A stretch of DNA of 25,934 bases from Chloroflexi bacterium RBG_13_51_52 (lineage in GTDB: Bacteria > Chloroflexota > Dehalococcoidia > Dehalococcoidales > RBG-16-60-22). Under the pieces are notes generated by a model. The model was not told the DNA's origin. It made no database searches and was given only the letters and a program-made list of their open reading frames with translations. The stretch covers positions 1 to 25,934 of the forward strand of contig MGMT01000021.1 in NCBI GenBank assembly GCA_001796525.1, given 5' to 3'. Below are positions 7,330 to 14,441 of this stretch, piece by piece (within the stretch, counting starts at the first letter, position 1; every line of letters starts with the position of its first letter). Made by a program: the position numbers and the translations under genes.

Positions 7330-9429
7330 TTATTGGCTTTTATTTTCAGCCTCCTCCACCTTCCCCTTGTATCCGCACTTTATACACCATGCCTGCTTGC
7401 CGTGCTCTGTCAGCAGGCTCTTACACTGCGGGCAGGGCTGCGGCAGGGGCTTAAAGTTAGTGAGAAACTTGCATTCCGGGTAGCCGCTGCACCCGTAGAA
7501 AGTGCGCCTCTTCTTGTTTATCCTCTGTATCAGGTCCTTGCCGCACTCCGGGCACTTCGCCCCCACCTTCACCTGGAACGACTGCGTGTACTTGCACTCG
7601 GGATAGCCGCTACAGGCGACGAATTTCCCGAAGCGCCCCGTCTTGATTACCAGGGGTTTGCCACACTTCGGACAGGGGTCTCCGGTAGGCTCGTCCGCCA
7701 GCTTAACCTTCTCCGCTGTCTCCACTGCTTTTTGGTAATCCTTTTCAAAAGGAGTATAGAAGTCCTTTATTACGCTCGGCCACTTACGCTCGTTGCTAGC
7801 AATGTCGTCGAGTTCGCTTTCCATATCGGCGGTAAACTTGATATTGATGATGTCCGGGAAATGCTGTACAAGTAAATCGTTGGTGGCGAATCCCAGTTCG
7901 GTAGGCTGAAAAACCCCCTTGTCCTTGGCGACATAGTCGCGGTCTTGAATAGTGGAAATCGTCGGAGCGTAAGTGCTGGGCCGCCCGATTCCGTATTGTT
8001 CCAGTGTCTTGACCAGTGTTGCCTCGGTATATCTCGGCGGCGGCTGTGTGAACCTTTGCTCCGGTATTACTTTTATAAAATCCAGCGTATCGCCTTTCGA
8101 CAGTTTTGGTAGCGTTATCTTTTCTTCTTCCTCTGCCTCGTCCCTTCCCTCGCTGTAAACGGTGATGAAGCCCGGAAAAGTATTGACCGATGTCGCTGTC
8201 CTTAGCAGGTAGTCCCGGTGATTTTTCGCTTCGATATCTACGGTCGTGTTATCGAAAACAGCTGCTGCCATCTGGCTGGCTACCATGCGTTTCCAGACAA
8301 GGTCGTAGAGACGGTACTGTGTCGTGCTCAAGTACTTTTTTATCTTTACCGGTTCGCGTCGTATCCGGGTTGGACGGATAGCCTCGTGGGCTTCCTGCGC
8401 TCCCTTGGCGCGGGCGGTAAAAACACGGGGCTTTGGCGGCAGGTATTTTTCGCCGTAGGTACCGCGGATATAAGCAACGGCTTCAGCTATCGCCGACTGT
8501 GCAACATTCGTGGAGTCCGTGCGCATGTAGGTAATCAGACCCACGTTGCCTTCCTCGCCGATGGGCAGACCTTCGTATAATTGCTGGGCAATCGCCATCG
8601 TCTGCTTGGCGGTGAAACGCAGCTTGCGCCAGGCTTCCTGCTGCAGGGTGCTGGTCGTGAACGGTGGCGCCGGTTGGCGCATTACCTTCTTGGCGGCTAT
8701 CTTAAGCACGTCGTAAGCGGCTTTCTCCAGCGTACTCCTGATGGCATCGGACTCTTCTTGCGTGTGGATATCCAACTTTTTGCCTTCGACCAGTCCTACC
8801 AGTGTGGCACGGAAAGACGGCTTTTCCTGCTTCTTGCTTAGCTCTACTTCGATTACCCAGTACTCTTCCGGAACGAAAGCCTGTATTTCTCTCTCTCGGT
8901 CTACGATTATTTTAACCGCCACCGACTGCACTCTGCCGGCGGAAAGATTTTTTCTGACCTTCTTCCACAGCAGGGGACTGATTTTATAGCCTACCAGTCT
9001 GTCAAGTATGCGCCGCGCCTGCTGGGCGTCCACCAGTTGCATATTTAAATCGCGCGGATTCTGGAAAGCCTCTTTTACGGCTTCCTCCGTTATCTCCCGG
9101 AAGACCACTCTCCGGTATTGCTTTTTTTTATCACCGGTCACCTCAGCGAGGTGCCAGGCTATCGCTTCTCCTTCGCGGTCGGGGTCGGTCGCCAGATATA
9201 TGGTAGTTGCATCCTTAGTCGCCTGCTTAAGCTCGTTGACCAGCTTTGTCTTGGCTTTCGGCACCACGTACCTGGGTGTAAATCCGTTTTCTATATCCAC
9301 GCCCATCTGACCCTTGGGCAGGTCTCTCACGTGGCCCAGCGACGCTTTAATGCTGTATCCTTTTCCCAGGATTTTCCCTAGTGTCCTGGACTTTGCCGGC
9401 GATTCTACGATAACAAGCTTTTTACTCAT
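7330..9429 (-). CDS. topA: DNA topoisomerase I (type IA)
   Basis: Relaxes negatively supercoiled DNA by single-strand cleavage. The 699-residue protein begins MSKKLVIVESPAK, followed by a TOPRIM domain (about 1-120) with the acidic DPDREGEA motif. The active-site tyrosine is Tyr301 in GLITYMRTDST. The C-terminus holds zinc-binding repeats: CPKCG...CSGYPEC, CPECG...CSGYPEC and a shorter CPQC...CIKCG. The ATG at 9429 is chosen over a TTG at 9438 because it gives the family's standard N-terminus. It starts five bases after the dprA stop, and its own stop lies three bases before xerC. The order dprA-topA-xerC is a common arrangement in several bacterial phyla. Confidence 0.96.
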   Translation of the reverse strand: MSKKLVIVESPAKSRTLGKILGKGYSIKASLGHVRDLPKGQMGVDIENGFTPRYVVPKAKTKLVNELKQATKDATTIYLATDPDREGEAIAWHLAEVTGDKKKQYRRVVFREITEEAVKEAFQNPRDLNMQLVDAQQARRILDRLVGYKISPLLWKKVRKNLSAGRVQSVAVKIIVDREREIQAFVPEEYWVIEVELSKKQEKPSFRATLVGLVEGKKLDIHTQEESDAIRSTLEKAAYDVLKIAAKKVMRQPAPPFTTSTLQQEAWRKLRFTAKQTMAIAQQLYEGLPIGEEGNVGLITYMRTDSTNVAQSAIAEAVAYIRGTYGEKYLPPKPRVFTARAKGAQEAHEAIRPTRIRREPVKIKKYLSTTQYRLYDLVWKRMVASQMAAAVFDNTTVDIEAKNHRDYLLRTATSVNTFPGFITVYSEGRDEAEEEEKITLPKLSKGDTLDFIKVIPEQRFTQPPPRYTEATLVKTLEQYGIGRPSTYAPTISTIQDRDYVAKDKGVFQPTELGFATNDLLVQHFPDIINIKFTADMESELDDIASNERKWPSVIKDFYTPFEKDYQKAVETAEKVKLADEPTGDPCPKCGKPLVIKTGRFGKFVACSGYPECKYTQSFQVKVGAKCPECGKDLIQRINKKRRTFYGCSGYPECKFLTNFKPLPQPCPQCKSLLTEHGKQAWCIKCGYKGKVEEAENKSQ

Positions 9430-9434
9430 ATTTT

Positions 9435-10556
9435 TCAATCAACTCTCACTCTATATTCCTGCCGCATTTCCCGCGATAGTACGTAGTTCATCGTTCCTAC
9501 CTGTTTCACCATTCCCTTGAGTTCCATCATCGCCAGCGTGCTGCTTACCGTGGCTGCCGGCAGTCCGCTTTTGCGACATACCTCGTCGATATGTGACGGC
9601 TCGGCGGTAAGCTGCTTGATGAGCAGGGTCTCTGTTTCCGTCTCCGGCAGTATCTCGCTCATTTCAATCTGCCGGGCTACCGTTGTCAGGTTCAACTCTT
9701 CCAATATGTCCGTGCAGGTGCGGACGAGCTTGGCTTCGCCCATCTGGATAATGCGGTTGGTGCCCCGGCTTGCCGGTGATAAAATGCTCCCCGGTATGGC
9801 GAATACCTCGCGGTCCTGTTCCAGCGCGTCGCGGGCGGTAATCATTGCGCCGCTGTCTTCATCTGCCTCGGTGACCAGCACCCCTAGACTCAAGCCACTT
9901 AGAATCCGGTTGCGTCGCGGGAAGTTTTCGGCGCGCGGCTTCATCCCCAGGGGATATTCGCTTAATATAGCGCCATGTTCTATTATATCCCGCGCCAGTC
10001 TCTCGTTTTCTGCGGGATATATGATATCGAGTCCGCTGGCGAATACCGCCAGAGTCCTGCCACCGACTTCCAGGGCGCTGCGGTGAGCGATGGTATCAAT
10101 GCCTTTTGCCAGACCGCTGACGATGGTTATCTTGCTCCTGGCTAAATCGGCTACTATCTCCCCCGTAACCTGTTTGCCGTAAACCGTCGCCCGCCTGGTG
10201 CCGACCACCGCCAGGCACCACTCGTCCTCCCGCAATAAAGAGCCTTTGATATAGAGGACCGGTGGATAGTCGTAAATCTCTTTCAGTCGCTTCGGGTAAT
10301 CTTTATCGTTACAGGTCAGTACTTTAATCTTATATCGTTCCAGTTTTTCCATCTCGGTGTCGGGATCTATCTTGTCCCGCCACTGGTCTATAGCGCGCAG
10401 GGCAGAGCTGTCCAGCCCGGCTTTCTTCATCTCGCCCGGCGAAGCCTTCCATGCCGCTTCCAGCCCGCTGAAGTATTTCTCCAGCAGACCAAGTCTTACC
10501 CGCCCTATGCCGGGTATATTGTTAAAGCCTACCCAGTATTTGATATCTGTGTTCAA
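9435..10556 (-). CDS. dprA: DNA processing protein DprA
   Basis: DprA binds incoming single-stranded DNA and loads RecA during natural transformation; homologues also occur in non-competent bacteria. The protein has an N-terminal helix-hairpin-helix-like region (NIPGIGRVRLGLL), then the extended Rossmann fold with VVGTRRATVYG, SGLAKGIDTIAHRSAL, FASGLDIIYP, ENFPRRNRI and the GAMITARDALEQ.REVFAIPG segment, and a C-terminal winged-helix domain (about the last 70 residues). The likely start is the TTG at 10556, giving 373 residues. There is no good ribosome binding site, and the predicted promoter at 10567-10595 would leave a leader of only about four bases. Upstream codons would translate the tandem repeat, so longer starts are unlikely. 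Confidence 0.93.
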   Translation of the reverse strand: MNTDIKYWVGFNNIPGIGRVRLGLLEKYFSGLEAAWKASPGEMKKAGLDSSALRAIDQWRDKIDPDTEMEKLERYKIKVLTCNDKDYPKRLKEIYDYPPVLYIKGSLLREDEWCLAVVGTRRATVYGKQVTGEIVADLARSKITIVSGLAKGIDTIAHRSALEVGGRTLAVFASGLDIIYPAENERLARDIIEHGAILSEYPLGMKPRAENFPRRNRILSGLSLGVLVTEADEDSGAMITARDALEQDREVFAIPGSILSPASRGTNRIIQMGEAKLVRTCTDILEELNLTTVARQIEMSEILPETETETLLIKQLTAEPSHIDEVCRKSGLPAATVSSTLAMMELKGMVKQVGTMNYVLSREMRQEYRVRVD

Positions 10557-10566
10557 AGCAATTTTA

Positions 10567-10595
10567 ATTCTAGCACAGGGTAGGGATGATAACAA
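10567..10595 (-). promoter_or_regulatory. Sigma-70-type promoter for the dprA-topA-xerC operon
   Basis: On the minus strand TTGTTA (-35, 4 of 6) and TAGAAT (-10, 5 of 6) are 17 bases apart. The expected transcription start near 10560 is only about four bases from the TTG start codon of dprA, so the mRNA may be nearly leaderless. A tandem heptamer repeat abuts the -35 box. Confidence 0.5.
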
Positions 10596-10668
10596 AGTAA
10601 CAAGTAACAAGTAACAAGCATCAAGTAATAAGTAATAAGTAAACAGTTTACAGTTGATAGTTTACAGT
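10595..10668. repeat. Tandem heptamer repeat plus a direct repeat upstream of dprA
   Basis: Seven consecutive 7-bp units occupy 10595-10643: AAGTAAC three times, AAGCATC once, AAGTAAT twice, AAGTAAA once. They are followed by AGTTTACAGT at 10645-10654 and again at 10659-10668 (14-bp period). The stretch is noncoding. The 10669-10741 remainder before the tRNA shows no clear signal. Confidence 0.85.
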
Positions 10669-10741
10669 CGGGATAAAGGGGATAAGCAAATTGAGGAAAT
10701 ATTTGAATTGATGTCTTGACAGCCGAAACCTTGGCGTAGGA

Positions 10742-10831
<90 letters not shown>

Positions 10832-10876
10832 GTGCTTTTATTCTAGCAGAAGTGTATGACTCACTTACAGTTAAAA

Positions 10877-10963
10877 CGGAGAGGGTGGGATTCGAACCCA
10901 CGCTCCGCTTGCGCGAAGACCGCTTTTCGAGAGCGGCACCATGAACCACTCGGACACCTCTCC
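10877..10963 (-). tRNA. tRNA-Ser (anticodon CGA), CCA not encoded
   Basis: The minus strand folds as a class II tRNA with acceptor GGAGAGG/CCTCTCC, anticodon stem CCGCT/AGCGG around loop CTCGAAA (anticodon CGA), a long variable arm and the same T arm as its neighbour. The discriminator is G and the next bases are TTT, so CCA must be added by nucleotidyltransferase. Confidence 0.95.
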
Positions 10964-10974
10964 ATGGCTTTCAA

Positions 10975-11004
10975 ATTGTAACGGAAAATGCTTGATGAGA
11001 GCAA
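10975..11004 (-). promoter_or_regulatory. Candidate promoter for the tRNA-Ser pair
   Basis: On the minus strand TTGCTC (-35, 3 of 6) and TACAAT (-10, 5 of 6) are 18 bases apart, placing a transcription start a few bases before the tRNA-Ser(CGA) 5' end. Confidence 0.4.
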
Positions 11005-11092
11005 GAGGGATAAACAATTCAGGCCAGCCATTTTATTAAGACAGCCAGCCTGATATTGAATTATTTAATCATTTGTTAAGGACCGACAGTAG

Positions 11093-11112
11093 ATTCCAGC
11101 CTTCGCTGGAAT
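11093..11112. repeat. Short palindromic (REP-like) hairpin element
   Basis: ATTCCAGC-CTTC-GCTGGAAT is a perfect 8-bp inverted repeat with a 4-base loop, flanked by ...TAG and GACAAT. It resembles the small dispersed palindromes of the form ATTCC.GC...GC.GGAAT seen between genes in many bacterial genomes. It lies just after the URO-D gene stop but has no T tract, so it is not a classic terminator. Confidence 0.65.
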
Positions 11113-11124
11113 GACAATATTGGT

Positions 11125-12480
11125 CTACTTCTTATAGTAGCCGTATTCCCTGATGGCCGCCATCATTGCCTGAATGTTTTCCAGTTTTGGATTATCCGCC
11201 ACCGAGCCGGATGACAGGATAAAACCGCCGCCCTTGCCGACTTCCTGAATGAGCTTGCGGCAGTATTCTTTAACGTCCCTGGGGTCGCCGGTGACTATCA
11301 AAGAAGAAGGCACATTGCCCTGAAGGCAGCATTTCTTGCCGAGTATCTTCTTTGCCCTGGCCATATCCGTGCGGTCGAAGTACCAGGTAACCATTCCCTT
11401 GGGGAACTCATCAACATATTCCAGGCGGGTGTTGAAACTGCCCTCGGCAAAAAGAGTTTGAATCAAGCCCTCGTTGATTAAGGCATTCATGACCTTTTTC
11501 AAAGACGGCCAGTAGAATTTGTCAAAAGCCGGCTGCGACATCCAACCGTCAGCACCTTTATGCAACGGGTACATCACCGTCGTAATATTGGCGATATTAG
11601 GTGATTTTAATATCGTACTGATAGTCAAATCCGCGATAACATCCAGTGCTTCCAAAAGCTTATCGGGACAGCGGAACATATCTTTCATAATACCTGTCGT
11701 GCCGCGCAGGGTATCTCCTAACGTATCGAAAGGAGCTTTGGCAAAACCGCCTCCGAATCCGGCAGCAAAGCCCATCGACATCCCACCGCCGGAGCTCATC
11801 ATAATTTGCATAAGTCTTTGGTATTCCTTACCGACATCGAGCATTTTCTGGAGCATCTGTTGCACCTGCGGCATGGCAAAAGGCATAAATTGCCCTATAT
11901 GTACATTTTCTGTAATATTCGTGAAAGGCTGAAACATACGCATCGGCTCAAGAATACCGAAGCAACGGGGCAGATAAGTCCGGATCCAGAAATCAGAAGG
12001 ATCCCGGATAAGGTCGTCATACTCGTCAACTGTCATATATTCACCTTCAATGAACTGCCAGCTGGTGCCGTCTTTTGAAATACCGTGCCCGGGCCAGGCG
12101 TATAGTTTATAATCGAGTAAATCCAGAATTTTGCCCGGCGTAATAAAATAGGGCATAGCAGTATATTCCAATTCCTCGGAGTATTTCTCGTTAAACTTCC
12201 GGGTTGCTTCAAGGGCTTTTTCAAAGTCATACATGGCAGTATGCGTACTAATTCCTGCCAGTTTCAGGGGAAGATTACCAACCGGCAGGTTAACAGGGAC
12301 CCTATCAGGTTCCCGCACGTTGTAAACATCCACCATCCGTTGCGCCCTTACTTTGAAAGCTTTTTCGGCTTCCGGCGTGGGGAATTTCATACCAGAAGTG
12401 TCAAGTGTTTTGTTCAACCTGTACTGGCGTTTCTGCTCCGGCGTCATTTGCGGCCAATTTTCCGGCAAGTTTGATGGCAT
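11125..12480 (-). CDS. Uroporphyrinogen decarboxylase (URO-D) superfamily protein
   Basis: The protein has the URO-D/MtaA/CmuA barrel fold by sequence flavour: R.P..VPV near residues 57-65, a central acidic/aromatic substrate region, and the late pattern LFAEG..N.RLEY..EFP...V.WYFD followed by LQGNVPSSLI..G and GGGFILSSG. True HemE is about 350 residues; this one has 451, with a long N-terminal extension and a Gly/Met-rich insert (about 229-247). Where zinc methyltransferases such as MtaA carry a His-X-Cys metal pair, I see A-E-G-S, so MtaA-type chemistry is unlikely. No corrinoid protein gene is adjacent. It lies 82 bases downstream of a cupin gene, has AGGAAGGGAA upstream, and is probably in the cupin operon. 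The substrate is unknown. Confidence 0.85.
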   Translation of the reverse strand: MPSNLPENWPQMTPEQKRQYRLNKTLDTSGMKFPTPEAEKAFKVRAQRMVDVYNVREPDRVPVNLPVGNLPLKLAGISTHTAMYDFEKALEATRKFNEKYSEELEYTAMPYFITPGKILDLLDYKLYAWPGHGISKDGTSWQFIEGEYMTVDEYDDLIRDPSDFWIRTYLPRCFGILEPMRMFQPFTNITENVHIGQFMPFAMPQVQQMLQKMLDVGKEYQRLMQIMMSSGGGMSMGFAAGFGGGFAKAPFDTLGDTLRGTTGIMKDMFRCPDKLLEALDVIADLTISTILKSPNIANITTVMYPLHKGADGWMSQPAFDKFYWPSLKKVMNALINEGLIQTLFAEGSFNTRLEYVDEFPKGMVTWYFDRTDMARAKKILGKKCCLQGNVPSSLIVTGDPRDVKEYCRKLIQEVGKGGGFILSSGSVADNPKLENIQAMMAAIREYGYYKK

Positions 12481-12562
12481 GATTTAGTTCCCTTCCTAAT
12501 ATATATTTATAAAAAGATAATTGTTGAATTTCTACAAATCTTCCATTTTCCCAATCGAAATT

Positions 12563-13057
12563 TTAATTCGTATCTTTCTTCTTACGTGAAAAATCCGTAA
12601 ATTCAATTAAGTTTGTTTTACCTCTATCTTCTTCAAAGAAAGGCTCCCGGGTGCCACCTTCTCCAACGAGCATGATTTCAATTTGAATGATGGGACTATC
12701 CACGCGAGTAATCTCCAGCGGACAATGCGGGAAACCGACCGGCAGGTAAATCATAGTTGGACTGGTAAAGACATATTTTTCCATTTCCTTACCCAGGTAA
12801 ATTTCAACCTGGCCGCCAAAGTCATCCGGGTCGTCAGGATTACCGCCATACCAGGCGAGAAACTCCGGGAAGTTATGGCTATGGCATGGATTATCCGACT
12901 TAAACGGCTTCCTGACGAATTGGTGCCCTATAGTAAGATTAAAACCCAGTTGCTGGTGACCTATCATCAGTCCGTCAAAAACGACACTTTTGTCTTCCTT
13001 CATCCGGATTTGAATATGGGGCGGATGAAAAACGTATTTATCATATTTTCCGGCCAT
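12563..13057 (-). CDS. Cupin-fold protein
   Basis: A 164-residue single-domain protein with both cupin motifs. Motif 1 supplies His59, His61 and Glu65 in CHSHNFPEFL, and motif 2 has LPVGFPHCP with His111, so a 3-His/1-Glu metal site is likely. An acidic loop (GGNPDDPDDF, 71-80) separates motif 1 from the following strands. The C-terminus (after about 135) is charged and looks disordered. The start has an excellent AGGAGGTAATA leader and a strong promoter at 13101-13130. It is upstream of the URO-D-like gene, so the pair may act on the same compound, with the cupin as sensor, isomerase or oxygenase. No enzymatic role can be assigned. Confidence 0.8.
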   Translation of the reverse strand: MAGKYDKYVFHPPHIQIRMKEDKSVVFDGLMIGHQQLGFNLTIGHQFVRKPFKSDNPCHSHNFPEFLAWYGGNPDDPDDFGGQVEIYLGKEMEKYVFTSPTMIYLPVGFPHCPLEITRVDSPIIQIEIMLVGEGGTREPFFEEDRGKTNLIEFTDFSRKKKDTN

Positions 13058-13100
13058 TATTACCTCCTGAAATAACTATTCTCAATATCTTCTTGCGAAA

Positions 13101-13130
13101 ATTCTATGCTATTTTTATTTGCATTGTCAA
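13101..13130 (-). promoter_or_regulatory. Sigma-70-type promoter for the cupin / URO-D operon
   Basis: On the minus strand a consensus TTGACA (-35) is 18 bases from TAGAAT (-10, 5 of 6), giving a transcription start near 13094 and a leader of about 37 bases. Helically phased TGTGA repeats lie upstream at 13164-13211. Confidence 0.65.
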
Positions 13131-13163
13131 AACTATTCGAGGAATTCAATTCACGATTGATAA

Positions 13164-13211
13164 TGTGACAATTTTGTGATATCAGGTATTATTTTTGTGA
13201 TTCTAGCGTGA
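13164..13211. promoter_or_regulatory. Helically phased TGTGA direct repeats (candidate operator)
   Basis: TGTGA occurs at 13164, 13175 and 13196, and CGTGA at 13207, giving spacings of 11, 21 and 11 bases, so all lie on one face of the helix. The longer match TTTTGTGAT is repeated exactly at 13172 and 13193. Such 11-bp-spaced direct repeats are typical of OmpR/PhoB-family response regulators. The site is between a leftward operon and a rightward gene and could serve either. Confidence 0.45.
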
Positions 13212-13342
13212 GATTACAAAATTACAATATTTTCAATTCAAATATTTAAAACATTTGCAGGTAATGTAAGAAATGCCCCAATTAAGACAGGTTACACGCA
13301 TAAACCACAGGGGCAGTATCGTAAAGTAAGGGAGGAGGATAT

Positions 13343-13516
13343 ATGGGGATTATTGTAAAGATAAAGGGTTGTAAGCGTTGCGGTGGCGATTTATTTGTAG
13401 AACGCGACACCGAAGAAACACGCATTTTCTGTCTTCAATGCAGCGCGACATATTCGCAAAATCTATTACCCATGGTGAAAAAACCCGAATTAAAAAGAGT
13501 TTACGCCCGCCAGTAA
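13343..13516 (+). CDS. Small zinc-ribbon protein (57 aa)
   Basis: This short gene begins with ATG five bases after a near-perfect GGAGGAGG ribosome binding site. The product starts MGIIVKIKGCKRCGGD and contains two CXXC knuckles (Cys10/Cys13 and Cys30/Cys33, FCLQC), the layout of a single small zinc ribbon or rubredoxin-like fold. The C-terminus (VKKPELKRVYARQ) is basic. No function is recognised; small zinc ribbons of this type often bind nucleic acid or assist a partner enzyme. It stops nine bases before the end of the convergent 211-residue gene. The leader contains a possible stem (13274-13315). Confidence 0.7.
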   Translation: MGIIVKIKGCKRCGGDLFVERDTEETRIFCLQCSATYSQNLLPMVKKPELKRVYARQ

Positions 13517-13525
13517 AAGACTGGT

Positions 13526-14161
13526 CTATTTCTCCTTCGTTTCTTCACCGGCTTTATGTTCCTGCTCTCTAAGCCAGCGTTTGATTTCATCCAGGGCGGG
13601 TGGGGAAATATAAAAGACCTGTATATCCGAAGGAAACTGTACTTGATGATTTTCCCGCATCAGCACAATCGCGATTTCATTCTCTTTTAAGGTCTCGTTA
13701 ATTTTTTGAGCAATTGATTCGTTCCGTTTCTTCGTTACTTCAGAGTAACATTCATAGACTTTCGATATTACTCTAGGATTCTGTAAGCCTATCACCAAAC
13801 ACCGGCTCCAATCCATAAATTCGGTTAGTAAGTCAGCATTTTCCAGCGCTTCCAATCGGGCATTTTTCTCCAGGCAGGTTTTAACAACTTTATAACCTTG
13901 CTTATTCAACTCTTTGAGCGATGCGACACCGTCCTCACCGGATGCAGCGATTAACTCGTGGTAAATAACATTGACTTCACCGAGTTTCAAAGATAATTCA
14001 GTAATCTGCTTTTCCACCTGTTCCCAGTACTGGTTGACCTTTTTCTTGTATTCATCCGTCAACCCTTCCCCAAAGTAAACAAAAGGCACGAAAAAGAACT
14101 TCCTGCCTTTTTTAAAATCTTCTACCGGCATTTTTTCAATTTTACCCAGTTCTTCAGCCAT
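13526..14161 (-). CDS. Conserved-looking cytosolic protein of unknown function (211 aa)
   Basis: I do not recognise this protein. It has no signal peptide or membrane helix and is rich in Glu and Lys. The first 40 residues include FFFVPFVYFGEGLTDEY. Residues 45-130 look helical and could form coiled-coil segments, with ELIAASGEDGVASLKELNKQGYKVV in the middle. The end has the pattern IAIVLMRENHQVQFPSDIQV then FYISPPALDEIKRWLRE, which reads like a beta-alpha-beta unit. The start is ATG with a weak GAG leader, 35 bases after the stop of a 57-residue zinc-knuckle gene, and both proteins begin MAEE. The two are probably one transcription unit. Confidence 0.75.
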   Translation of the reverse strand: MAEELGKIEKMPVEDFKKGRKFFFVPFVYFGEGLTDEYKKKVNQYWEQVEKQITELSLKLGEVNVIYHELIAASGEDGVASLKELNKQGYKVVKTCLEKNARLEALENADLLTEFMDWSRCLVIGLQNPRVISKVYECYSEVTKKRNESIAQKINETLKENEIAIVLMRENHQVQFPSDIQVFYISPPALDEIKRWLREQEHKAGEETKEK

Positions 14162-14196
14162 ATTTTCTCACATAAATTCGCGATATAGAATGATGC

Positions 14197-14370
14197 CTAC
14201 TGCATAACTTTTTCACAATCCTGACAAACGATAATCACCGGTCTGAACCTTTTAACGGCTTTCATTTCAGATATAGGTTTTTGCTTTTCACACATTTGGC
14301 ATTTAAAAGTCACATCCTTTGGAGCTGACTTTTTCAATTTAGCTTCGCCCCTGGATTTTTCTTCAGCCAT
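14197..14370 (-). CDS. Small zinc-knuckle protein (57 aa)
   Basis: This short gene has an AAGGAG site six bases before ATG. The product starts MAEEKSRGEAKLKKS and is highly basic in the first third. It then has two CXXC pairs, Cys24/Cys27 (CQMC) and Cys49/Cys52 (CQDC), separated by 21 residues, consistent with one zinc ribbon. The middle PISEMKAVKRFRPVIIV is basic and hydrophobic, which could suit RNA or protein contact. It sits upstream of the 211-residue unknown gene with a 35-base gap, and a candidate promoter overlaps the end of the neighbouring pyrophosphorylase gene. No function is recognised. Confidence 0.75.
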   Translation of the reverse strand: MAEEKSRGEAKLKKSAPKDVTFKCQMCEKQKPISEMKAVKRFRPVIIVCQDCEKVMQ

Positions 14371-14412
14371 AAAAACTCCTTTTTATAGTGCTACTTCATG
14401 CATGTCTTTTTC

Positions 14413-14441
14413 ATTATAAAGACAACGGTACGGTACGTGAA
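14413..14441 (-). promoter_or_regulatory. Candidate promoter for the zinc-knuckle / 211-aa unit
   Basis: On the minus strand TTCACG (-35, 4 of 6) and a consensus TATAAT (-10) are 17 bases apart, about 45 bases before the ATG at 14370. It overlaps the last codons of the upstream pyrophosphorylase gene. Confidence 0.4.

Noticed and set aside
7333..7875. Open frame of about 180 codons antisense to the topA 3' end
   Set aside because: It mirrors the zinc-finger region of topA, has no ribosome binding site and reads as low-complexity Leu/Arg-rich sequence.
9517..10086. Open frame of about 189 codons antisense to dprA
   Set aside because: Ser/Arg-rich translation typical of a shadow frame; dprA on the other strand is clearly the real gene.
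10595..10643. CRISPR array
   Set aside because: Units are 7 bp and contiguous with no spacers, and there are no cas genes.
13378..13572. Alternative rightward frame at 13378-13572 overlapping the small zinc-ribbon gene
   Set aside because: It lacks a ribosome binding site and reads as Arg/His-rich shadow; the frame from 13343 has a near-perfect site and paired cysteines.
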